A stretch of DNA of 64,000 bases from Hevea brasiliensis (taxonomy: Eukaryota; Streptophyta; Magnoliopsida; Malpighiales; Euphorbiaceae), in NCBI RefSeq assembly GCF_030052815.1, contig NC_079507.1:51719571-51783570 (forward strand). The letters run 5' to 3'. This document shows positions 33,103 through 42,839 of this stretch, in pieces; position 1 is the first letter of the stretch; each line of letters starts with the position of its first letter. Position numbers and translations under genes: made by a program. The notes beneath the pieces are model-generated. The model was not told the origin of the DNA. It ran no database searches and was given only the letters and a program-made list of their open reading frames with translations.

Positions 33103-33107
33103 GTTTA

Positions 33108-33617
33108 TAAGAAAAAAAAGTAAAAAATATTATACTCTTTTAATATATAGTAACAATTTTTTTTTGTAGAAATTAAAGGAGCATGGAATCAACCTCATTC
33201 TATCCGATGAATAAATGTATTTAACAATTGAATCAATTCAAACTAGACATATAATAAAGACGTAATTTTAATAGGATTATCATTACAATATTTTAATAAA
33301 ATTTAAATTAAAAACATATTAATTAAATAAAAATTGCCAATATAGACAGCCAAATTACAATACTTCAAAATGTCAATTTTTTTTTTCTGAAATTTAAAAT
33401 ATATAATTTCATATGCGATAGTAATTTTTTCTAAGCAGCTGAACGAGTAATGTGGACTAAGCAAAGCTAATTGCTACAGTAATTTAATGCTACATAAAAT
33501 ATTATTAAAGCGCTGAAACCAGAAAGCGTGAGGTTGTTTTCGTCGAGACGAAGTAAGAAATCCAACCCTTACTCCACAATTCTCAATCCCTAATATTGAA
33601 CACTTCTTTGTTCATAG
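33108..33617 (+). promoter_or_regulatory. Upstream region and 5' UTR of the FLOE-like gene
   Basis: About 510 bases between the copia-1 LTR and the start codon. It is AT-rich to about 33480. Denser sequence follows (GAAAGCGTGAGGTTGTTTTCG) and is likely 5' UTR. No convincing TATA box was found. TTGTTCATAG directly before the ATG could be a splice acceptor, so a further 5'-UTR exon cannot be excluded. Confidence 0.4.
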
Positions 33618-36600
33618 ATGAACACGTCTCAGTTTATGGACAAGCAGATAATGGATTTGACCTCTTCTTCAACCTCAAATCAATCACCCTCGTCTTCTTT
33701 CCCCAAGCAAACCACCACCACCGCCAGCAGAGATTTTATTGATCTGATGAATCCTCCCCAGGAAGACAGTCAACACCAGAGTCAATATAATTCCAATACT
33801 AGTTCCATCATTGGAAGTGCTGGTGATAATGGGATTAGGAAGGAGGAGATCGTTCCCAGTTACAATTTTCAGCCGATTCGTTCTATTGCTTCGAGTCTTG
33901 ACTCTTCCCTTGCTGGTCTCGGAGCTCCAACTTCTGCCTCTAGGGTTTGGAATCCCGCTGATTCTAAATCTAATACCGTTCACAATTCTGCTGCCATGCC
34001 TATCAGAGTAAGGGTTTTTATGGTCCAAATGGGTTGTGTTTGGATCAAATTACTTTTTTTTTTTTTCATTTTTTTAATATAATCTGGTAAAGTTTTAAAC
34101 AAAGTGTCTATTTTGTTGAGGGACTTTAATTTTAGTTCATAATCAGGTGGTGATAATGCTTAGTATTTTGGCGTTTCTGGATGGGTTTTGTATTGAATTG
34201 TTTTGTAAATAGGGAGCAAACTTTTGGAGATAAACCAACTTTTTGGTTTTAATTTGATGAATTGGTAAGATACCAATCTGTCTAGTTGCATTAGTTGCTT
34301 GCTTCCTAGTCTCTTTTTGTTGTCAAATGTATTATGCAGAAAAACAGAGGGGTACTTTGTTGCTCTATTTATCACAATTCTAGTAGTGATAGTATAGCTG
34401 AAAATTGAATTGATCTGCTTCCAAATAAAACAAGTGAGGCTAATTTGTTATGACCAATCCATGGAGGAGGGAGTTTGTGTACCCAGGTCCCCTGGCAGCG
34501 CCATCAAAAAGTGTATGCAGTTGCTTTCACTGGTTTTTACTCTTCTCATTGTCTCATTCACAGGGCACAGCCAGCTACAAGCCTAAAAGCCCAAATGCTT
34601 GTTTTAAGTACTTTCCATTACTTTGCTTAAATCTACATATGTTATAAATGTCCTGGTTGAGCTTTTCTCTTCCTTCCCATCTTGGCTCAAAAGATTGTTT
34701 TTTGGGGAAGTAATTCAATCCTATTGCTATTTGTTTGTTGTTTCTCAAGTTGATTCTTTTTTTTTTTTTAAATAAAAAATTATTCTTTCATAAGCTTATG
34801 CTGCTATAATTTTCCATACAGAATTATGGTTCTGTGGACTCTATTGAACCTGCAAGTGTCATTTTTGAGAAGGATCAAAATGCTTCTGATGTAGCAATAG
34901 TGTCTGAAATTGATAAATCGATGAAGAAATATGCTGATAATTTGGTGCATATTCTGGAAGGTGTCAGTGCACGACTGACACAACTGGAGAGCAGAACCCG
35001 CCATCTTGAGAATTCTGTGGATGATTTGAAGCTGTCCATTGGAAACAATCATGGAAGCACAGATGGGAAAATGAGACACCTGGAGAACATTTTGAGAGAG
35101 GTACATGTTTTGTTGATTCTCCATTCATTATTTGCTTAACATTCAAGCTGGCTTCGTATTTAGTACCTTAGGTTGAACTAGATGCACGCAGTGGATATTG
35201 AATGTCATAAGGTCACTGTTTAAAATGTCATAACAGAATTTTTATTCCATTTCTAGTTCTCTACTTTGTATACCAAGATATGGTGTCTGGTCACTTGAAA
35301 CTAAAAGCCTATCTATGGTGCTCATCTTCAAGTGACTGGCAAATAATGATGGAAGATTTTAGTGACATGAACATTATGTAATCTATGTGCTTATATCTAA
35401 TCTGTCTAATAGTCATGTATGTTCTTGCTTATGTTGTAATGGGCATACTTAGGGGCTGTTTGATTTAACAGTTGGATACAATTAATGGCTGATAGTTGAT
35501 AACTGTTATTGTTAGTCGATAGCTGATAACTGATAGCTGGTGTTAGTCTATTTATATTAAGTATTTGGTAAAATTATATTTAACTGTTACTGTTAATATG
35601 TAAAATGACTAATAAGGGTATACTTATAATTTATATTAATGTTGAAGTAAATATATAATTCTTAATTTATTATATTAATTATGTCATTTAACTTTATTAT
35701 TATTATTATTATTTTTAAACCCAATTACTTTCTTAGTAAAATAAATATAAAATTATTAATTTATTATAGTAAAAAATAAATAGTAAAAAAATGTAATTCA
35801 ATAATATAAGAAGAAATAAAAAATTACTTATCGGTTCAATGAAACAAATATATAATTATTAATTATAATATTATATCATTTATTCCTAAGCTCCAACATG
35901 ATGAAATTGAGTTCTAGCATGATGAAATTGGAGTGGCTCATTCTTGGTTGTGTTTCTTAGCTCTATTGAGCTACGTTGTTCAACGAAAAACAAATTACAA
36001 AAGATTATGGATAAAAATGGGTATAGCTGCATGATAAATCATGATCATTAAATACAGGGATATTTTTGTCAAATAATAAAAAGATTTCATTGCAGTTATG
36101 AACAACTCTAATTATAAAACTGATACAAAATGTAGCTAATAGGCATTTTACCAGCTATCAGTTGTTTTTCTTTAAAGGGTTTACCAAGCAATGTAGTTAT
36201 TAAAGGCTCAAGACGCACTGAGGCACCAAGAGGTCTGGAAGCCTAGGTGCAAGGCACAAAGCACAGACGCGTGTTTGAGTGAAGTGAGGCACAAAAGTAA
36301 AAAAAATAAATTAAAATAAACAAAAATAAAAAATCCATAATAGTCAAATAAATGTGAATATTCCATCAAATTTCAAATAACATGAAATTAAAAAATAATA
36401 ATAACTAATAAATATTCAAGTAATAATAATTTTATAATCCAAATAAAATAAAAATAACTACTAAAAGCTTAAACTAATATATTGAAACTTGAATAATCTT
36501 TTAATGTCTCAAAACTAAAGTCAAGCAATCATAAACACCTTCATCCTCATGATACTTATTTTCAAAATCAATATCTTCATCATCTTCCTTATCTTTAAGA

Positions 36601-36682
36601 ACTAATGTAGTATTAGTTTTCAAGTTAGTGGATGATGTTTTTCTTTTTTCTTTTGGCATATATCTTGAAATAAGTGTAGATG

Positions 36683-36723
<41 letters not shown>

Positions 36724-39043
36724 AACAAAAAAGATAACAAGAGAGTGGTAGTGTTGAAAATGGAAATATAGTAGGTTTGCGATCTTGGGTGTGCTGGTTT
36801 GATGAGATTTTGATTACTAGTCATCACCAACGATATTCATTTCGAAAACTTTCTAGTGTGTCAATATGGAATTTTGATAGATCTATAAATATCAATTTTA
36901 AATGATAGTGTTTTTTGCCTATGGAAGTGCTCGCCAAAAGTGAAAATATAAAAGCATGCCTTTCCAAAGCCTTATGTCTAGAACAAAAGCGCACGTTTAG
37001 GAGCATGAGGTAGCTAGGGTTGGATCCTAGTGAGCTTTGAGTCCGAGGCGCCCCTTTAATAACTATGCCAAACAGGTTAGAACAGCTATTTGGATGCCTA
37101 TCAACTGTTTGCTACATCCTACAGTTGAACCAAACACCCCCCTTAGTCCAACACTTATATTATTCTTTGGATGGTAGAAACTCATTTGGCCGTTCTTTTT
37201 TCCCTTTCATTGATTAGGATGTGGTGTAGAAAATAACTAGGTTATTGGCATGCATTATAGCATCCTTGGAATATGATTAAAACATATCAAGTGAATCACT
37301 GTAGAGATTAAGAGCTTTCTAGTTCATCTCACCAGCACCTTTATCTCTATTAAGAGTTAAAAAGAAAAAAATGAACAGAATTACATTTTTTATTCTTGGG
37401 TGGGAGGGTGTTTGACAATCCTTCGTCAGTTACAAGAAATTGAATTCTTAGGAACATACTTCCTATTGAGTTATAGGCCTTTGCTGCATTATTGAATGCT
37501 TCAGTTTTGCAGCTTTTGCTACTAAAACAAAAGTTCTCTAATAATAGCGAGCTGCATTAGGTTTGAAAAATTACATCCAAATAGGTGAACCTAGGAAGTG
37601 TCATAAAAATAGGCCTCTTGATGAAAAAAAAAATAATAAATAAATAAATAAATAAAATCCTTGATGAGGTGTAAATAAATGTTCATATTTTCATGAAACC
37701 AAGGTTTCATAAAGAGTTTTACTTTTCTTTGTGTGGGTGATCAGAGCATAATTTATAAGTGGATTCTAAGGTTGCATTTATACCATATTTGTGGATCACT
37801 GTATTGTGCGTGGTTGTTTGTCATCAATAACATGCAGGTGCAAACAGGGGTACATCTTTTAAAGGAGAAGCAGGAAATAGTTGAGGCTCAGTTGCAACTT
37901 ACAAAGATGCAAGTGTCTAAGGGAGACCGGCAACAATCGGAAACCAAAAACTCTGGGCACATGGACACTGTGCAGCAAGCAGCATCTGCCCCTCCACAAT
38001 CTCATCATCAGCTGCAACAAGCAGCATCTGCCGCTACACAGTCTCACCAACAGCTTCCTCCCATCACTTTTCCGCAGTTCATTCCTCCTGTTCCTGTTCC
38101 TCCTCCTGCTGTCCCTCCACCACCTATTACCCAACAGAATTTGCTACCTCCCGCTCCACTTCCAAACCAGTTACCACAGAGTCAGATTCCCTCTGTCCCT
38201 CAGAGAGAGCCTTACTATTTGCCACCTGGTCAAACGCAAGAACCTTCAAACCAGTTGCCACAGAGTCAGATTACCTCTGTCCCTCAGAGAGAGCCTTACT
38301 ATTTACCGCCTGGTCAAACACAAGAACCTCCAAATCCACAATACCAGGTATCTCCATCACAGCAGTCACAACCCTCTCGTGCAGGACCACCGCATCAATC
38401 ATATCAACTTTCCCCTCAACCACAGTACTCTCAGCCACCCCAGATGCCTCAACCTTCAGTTTCAGTATGTCACCATCCTGAAGAGGCACCTTATGTTCCC
38501 TCTCAGAGTTACCCATCAAGCTTACGCCAGTCATCCTCTCAGCCAGCTAGTGGGGCTCCTCCTTCCCCGCAGTTTTATGGGGCTCCTTCTCACATATTTG
38601 AACCACCATCCAGTAGACCAAGTTCTGGGTTTTCAGCTGGATATGGCCAACCTTCTGGTTCTGCTGAGCCATATCCTCATGGCGGACCACCTTCTCAGTA
38701 TGGTAGCAACCCTCCAATGAAACCACAACAGCTCTCTTCCCTTGCTATGTCTCACAGTGGTGGAAGTGGGTACCCTCAGCTTCCCACTGCTCGGATATTA
38801 CCACAAGCATTACCTACTGCTTCTGGGGTTGGTGGTGGCTCTAGTTCTTCTGGAACTGGAAACAGGGTTCCCATTGATGATGTGGTTGACAAAGTGACTA
38901 ACATGGGATTTCCAAGAGAACATGTTCGAGCAACTGTTAGGAAATTGACAGAGAATGGTGAATCAGTTGATCTGAACATAGTGTTGGATAAGCTGATGAA
39001 TGATGGAGAAGTCCAGTCCCAGAGAAGTTGGCTTGGTCGGTGA
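33618..39043 (+). CDS. FLOE-like DUF1421 prion-like protein, three coding exons, 624 aa
   Basis: Exons 33618-34007, 34822-35100 and 37838-39043, all phase 0 with GT-AG junctions (AGA|GTAAGG, ATACAG|AAT, GAGAG|GTACAT, ATGCAG|GTG). Residues 1-130 are Ser/Asp/Asn-rich (MDKQIMDLTSSSTSNQ, SRDFIDLMNPPQED). About 150-265 is a heptad-rich coiled coil (VHILEGVSARLTQLESRTRH, GVHLLKEKQEIVEAQLQL). About 270-560 is a Gln/Pro/Ser/Tyr-rich low-complexity tract. The C-terminus (DDVVDKVTNMGFPREHVRAT, then LDKLM) is UBA-like DUF1421. Arabidopsis FLOE1 (At4g28300) has this layout: it forms hydration-dependent condensates in seed cytoplasm and modulates germination under water stress. Whether this is the FLOE1, 2 or 3 orthologue cannot be decided here. 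No frame damage is seen, and both introns hold repeats. Confidence 0.88.
34008..34821 (+). other. FLOE-like gene intron 1
   Basis: 814 bases, GTAAGG...TACAG, with poly-T runs near 34051 and 34748. No repeat family recognised. Short ORFs here are not taken as exons, since the flanking exons join in phase without them. Confidence 0.8.
35451..37144. mobile_element. Non-autonomous TIR element in FLOE-like intron 2 (outer)
   Basis: The left end AGGGGCTGTTTGATTTAACAG faces the complement of the right end, which reads AAGGGGGGTGTTTGGTTCAAC. These imperfect terminal inverted repeats of the GGGG.TGTTTGGTT type are typical of plant hAT-like MITEs. Repeated TGATAGCTGATAACTGATAG words follow the left end and are echoed before the right end (CTATCAACTGTTTG). 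No transposase. A clear target duplication was not found. Confidence 0.6.
36191..37066. mobile_element. hAT-like non-autonomous element nested inside the outer one
   Basis: Left ATGTAGTTATTAAAGGC and right CCTTTAATAACTAT form terminal inverted repeats (TAGTTATTAAAGG). The 8-base flanks ACCAAGCA (36183-36190) and GCCAAACA (37067-37074) match at six of eight positions, consistent with an aged 8-bp hAT duplication. Subterminal GGCGCC / AGGCAC words are present. It contains a (TA)n tract near 36688-36721 and no transposase. Confidence 0.6.
38165..38332 (+). repeat. 84-bp tandem duplication in the FLOE-like coding exon
   Basis: Two consecutive 84-base units (38165-38248 and 38249-38332) encode the 28-residue block NQLPQSQIPSVPQREPYYLP-PGQTQEPS twice, differing only at Pro/Thr and at the final Ser/Pro. 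Both keep a Tyr-Tyr pair. This duplicates a sticker-like stretch of the low-complexity tract without changing frame. Confidence 0.95.
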
Positions 39044-40165
39044 CCTATCCTTTTACTCACGCCGATGTATAGAATTATTACTTGTTTCTGGATTGACTTT
39101 GCGGAGGGAGACTGTTTACGAGGAGAAGATGGATTATTCTCCCCTGGACAAAATGCTTCTTTCTTTCTCACACTTTTTTTTTTTTTTAGTTTATTGGTTG
39201 TGTTAAAATCTCATTCATATTTGTCTTGTCTAGCTCTGCTTTTGTGACTACCTGTCTTATTCCGGGTTGTGAATACACAATAATATGAAGAGGTTTATTA
39301 GTGTTCCATTTGTTTATTACTTGGTCTTAATTCAGCACTTCGTCCTTACGGTGGAGGTAGCACTTATAGTTCAAATCTTCAAAGGAAGAGGACAAGATTT
39401 GATTTGAGACTTTGAAATTCGAAGAGGTGGTGCGAAGGGCAGGACCTTGTAAAAATTATCTTATTTAAATTTGAACATAATTAATATTTTTAATATTTAA
39501 ATTATTATCAAATTTAATTAAAAATTACTTTTAATTAATCAAATTTATTTTAAACGTAGTTAACAGAACTTATTTAAATTTATATATTTTAATTAATAAT
39601 ATACATAAAAAATATATTTTTTATAAATAACTTATATTTTAAAAATTTTATAACTATAAAATATTTAAATTTTATTTATTTAAAATATAGTATATAAAAA
39701 ATTTATAAATATTATTATAAAAAATAAATTTTTTTATTTAATTAATTATTGATATAAAAAATTTAGCCAACAGATATTCAAAATATAAAAATTTCACATC
39801 ACAATCTCAAATTTAATTATGCAGCACTCAAATTTATCCTAGCAGTAGTAGGGTTTGATACTACTTGGAAATATTTGACACGTTACCAGTCCTTTGATGC
39901 AAGGGAAGATATGAATTGGCCTTGAGAAAACATTCTTAGGGTGGGCAGATGTATCTTCAAAGGTTGGAAAATTTGCATATTTTGCTCTCCAACTCTGGTC
40001 TTGACAAGCATAAGTATCAAAATTAAGGTGAAGTTACAATTTACTACTATATGATTTAACGCCTTTGCCAGGTAGGATATTGAGATTATGTTTGTGACAA
40101 AAAGGTATCCTGAGTTTTAGTATTGTTAGTAAAGATATGAAATTGCCTAGAGCGGTAAAAAAAAA
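39044..40165. other. FLOE-like 3' UTR and downstream spacer
   Basis: The 3' UTR probably runs to about 39300-39340 (ACAATAATATGAAG near 39278 is a possible poly(A) region). Beyond this lies AT-rich DNA with no gene seen to 40165. Confidence 0.5.
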
Positions 40166-40675
40166 TTTAGAATAAATTTTAATTAAGTCTATGAGGTTTA
40201 ATAAAACTTATATATTAGTCCTTATATTTTTAAAACTCACTTTTTTAATTGTTGACATTTTAATAAGCCTATATATTTGTCTTTGCCTAGACATAGATAG
40301 ACATGAAAATGTCCATATTATTTTTTTATTAATTATAAAATAAGGTAATATAATTATAAAATTTTCAATTAAATTCTTTTAATTCATACACAATATACCG
40401 AGAATTTTGATAAAATAAAATGATAATATTATAATTAAAATAATAAACATTATAAAATATGAGGACTATTTTATAATGAAATTTAAATTATAAATTTATA
40501 ATATTATTTTGATATTTTTAGTATAATTAATGATAAATTGGATGGAAAATTGGACAAATGGACTAATATGTAGATTTATGTAAATATTAAGAGCTAAATA
40601 GATTGATTTTAAAAATATAAAAATTAATCTGTAAGTTTTACTAAATTTAGGGATTAAATTATAATTTATCCTAAT
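40166..40675. mobile_element. MITE with ~50-bp imperfect terminal inverted repeats
   Basis: Left TTAGAATAAATTTTAATTAAG then TTTAATAAAACTTATATATTAG. The complement of the right end reads TTAGGATAAATTATAATTTAA then TTTAGTAAAACTTACAGATTA. About 510 bases long with no coding capacity. Target duplication is not resolvable in this AT-rich context. Confidence 0.6.
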
Positions 40676-41275
40676 TTTTTTAACGGCATCTAAAATTTCC
40701 TGTTTTTGCTAATGAAACTAAAGTTCCAGATACTTTTTTATTACAAACTTAACTTTAAGACCCTGGCTAACAATTGCATCAAATTATAGAGTAGTAAATT
40801 GTAATTTCTTCCAAAATTTATGCAATAATTGTCTGGCATAAGAGAACTTGGTAAAATTGTCATATTATTATCAAGATGCTAAATTATGTTCCTGAGCACT
40901 GTGTGTATGCGTGATCTACTGACAAAAAAAAAATTGTCTGGCATATGGCACAGATTATTTATTATTTAATTTTAATAATATAATTTAATATTTTATTTTT
41001 AAAATTATGCTACAAAATTTTACTAATTAAATTTTTATTTCATAAATAATTATTAATTATTATTTTCTAAATAGTCCTTTATAATAATGTAATAATATAA
41101 CATCCATGTAATACAATTGCAAGTAAAATAAAACCGTGCATGATTAAAAAGAATATATTTATGATAATATATATAACAATAAGACTGTTTTAAATATTAT
41201 GTTAATATGCAAGAAGTAATATAAAAAAATATAAAAAAAATTAATTTTAAGTATTATTAAATAAATTTTTAATAC
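40676..41275. other. AT-rich spacer containing a dispersed repeat copy
   Basis: No gene. About 40940-41275 resembles 56300-56650 and the left-edge repeat (see 53-1430). The copy continues after the copia-2 insertion at 55136. Confidence 0.5.
41271..41275. repeat. Target-site duplication AATAC (partner 55136-55140)
   Basis: Perfect 5-bp duplication outside the two copia-2 LTRs. Confidence 0.88.
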
Positions 41276-42223
41276 TGTTGGACCTAGGGGTTTTAATCAA
41301 TATTTTGATGATAATACACAATTAGTGTGCCACTAATCTACCTTAGAAGTATTTGTGTTGAGATTGTAGGTCACAAGTTCAAAATTGAAAAATTGCTTTA
41401 AATCAAGATTGAAAGAGAATAAGAAATTGAAGCAAAGATCAATGAGACACTACAATGCAAATTTTTCTTTTATCTTATGAATTTTAAATGGTTGGTTATG
41501 ATGGCTCAAGTCTAGGTTTTTCTAAATTTGTTAGTGTTTTTATTTTTAACTTTTTCCTTGTCTAAGGGGAGTAAAATGAAATTTTCACTTTTGAAAAATG
41601 CAAATTTGTTTTTAAAAGTGTTTTAATTGAAAATTTTATCAAATTAGCTTTCCAACGGTTTAAACGGATCAAAAATCTGAGTTCAAGTAAAAAAGTTATG
41701 AGTTTGTGAATCTCTAAACTTCTTAGTGTCTCTATTTTTAACTTTTCTTGACCAATAAGGAGTAAAGTGAAATTTTCACTTTTGAAAAATACAAAATGTT
41801 TTTGAAAGTTTTTTCATTGAAAAATTTATTAAATTAGCTTTCCAACGGTTCAAACGAATCGAAAATCCGAGTTCAGGTCAAAAAGTTATGAGTTTTTGAA
41901 GCCAAAGTGCTCTTTTGTCGAGAGAGCACTTCGATAGCTAAAAGTGAAAACTTCGCCAGCCAAAAGTGAAAACTTTTCAGCAGCCGAAGTCACTTCTTAA
42001 ATGATGGTTTTTTCGTGTTTAAACCCTTTTTGTCCAGAGAGTACTTCGACAGCCGAAGTTCACTTATTGAATGGTGTTTTTAGAGCTCCAACCTTCGACA
42101 GCCAAAGTAAAGAACTTTAGTAGCTGAACTTGGGTTCCTGAAACTCTATAAAACATAGTTTTGGGTAGTTGAATGGCTATATTTGCATTTAATGCACCCC
42201 CAACGGTCATTTTCTTGCCAAAA

Positions 42224-42238
42224 CTATAAATAGAGACC
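42224..42238 (+). promoter_or_regulatory. Copia-2 LTR TATA box region
   Basis: ACTATAAATAGAGACC follows TTGCCAAA and precedes a start-site-like stretch. It is conserved in the right LTR as ACTATAAATAGAGATA near 54628. Expected to drive RNA polymerase II transcription of the element in an intact copy. Confidence 0.7.
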
Positions 42239-42721
42239 ATTTATGACTGGAGGAGGAAAATAACAACTATTTCCTGAGAATTTATTATGTTCAAAAGATT
42301 TTTTCTTCTTCTCTCTCTCTAGAACTTGAGCTACCATAATTGATTATTAAGAGCTTGATGTTTTGAGCCGTAATTTCTTTGTTTTGAGAGTTAATTCAAG
42401 GTTGTTGTGAGCATTCATTGTAACTTAAGTGTGATAAAGCATTAAATTACTTTTTAATGTAAAAAGATTTGTAAAGAGCAAGAGTTTGCTCTTATAGTGA
42501 TTGAAAGGGGTTTATTCTTCACCCAAAGAAGAATTTTAGTGGAGTTAACTCTCAAGAAGGGCCTTGAGGAGATGACGTAGGATTGGGATAGCTGAACCTC
42601 TATAAAATCTATTGTGTTCTTTCTTTCCTTCCTTCTCTTTGTACATCTCACTTAAAAATCTTCACATATACTTTAAATTTTTTAATTAATACCCAATTCA
42701 CCACCACCACCCCACCAAACC

Positions 42722-42742
42722 CCAACCCCCCCCCCCCCCCCC
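42722..42742. repeat. Poly-C tract
   Basis: CCAA followed by about 18 C residues, preceded by CCACCACCACCCCACCAAACC. Absent from the right LTR, which reads CACCCCCATTTTGGG there. The complement is G-rich and could form a quadruplex. Confidence 0.9.
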
Positions 42743-42766
42743 TGGATTGCTACAAGGGACAACAAG

Positions 42767-42776
42767 TGGTATCAGG
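42767..42776 (+). other. Copia-2 primer-binding site
   Basis: TGGTATCAGG two bases after the LTR. Matches the start of the initiator methionine tRNA complement. Confidence 0.85.
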
Positions 42777-42839
42777 CTAGTCTCCATTCAAAGACTTAAT
42801 CATCTTAGAGCAAAGATCAGTGGTAACCCTCAATGCACA

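Larger units (their letters stand above)
35101..37837 (+). other. FLOE-like gene intron 2 (2737 bp, carries a nested DNA-transposon pair)
   Basis: GTACAT...TGCAG. Repeat-like DNA at 35451-37144 makes up most of its length. The rest includes (AATA)n near 37633-37658 and an unassigned unique part at 37145-37837. Confidence 0.8.
41276..42764 (+). repeat. Copia-2 left LTR (1489 bp)
   Basis: Starts TGTTGGACCTAGGGG and ends GGGACAACA. It has several TTCGNCAGCCGAAG-like palindromic words between about 41930 and 42130 and CTATAAATAGAGACC at about 42224, a clear TATA-type promoter. The same block is in the right LTR near 54629. A C-rich tract at 42691-42742 is specific to this copy. Confidence 0.9.

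Noticed and set aside
37733..37837. In-frame extension of the last FLOE exon upstream to an ATG at 37733
   Set aside because: The stretch precedes a good acceptor (ATGCAG|GTG) and exon 2 joins there in phase. The coiled-coil reading continues across that junction, so the extension is intron.
37881..38720. A 279-codon ORF in another frame of the FLOE exon
   Set aside because: Shadow of the repetitive Gln/Pro/Ser-coding sequence. No family match and no start support.
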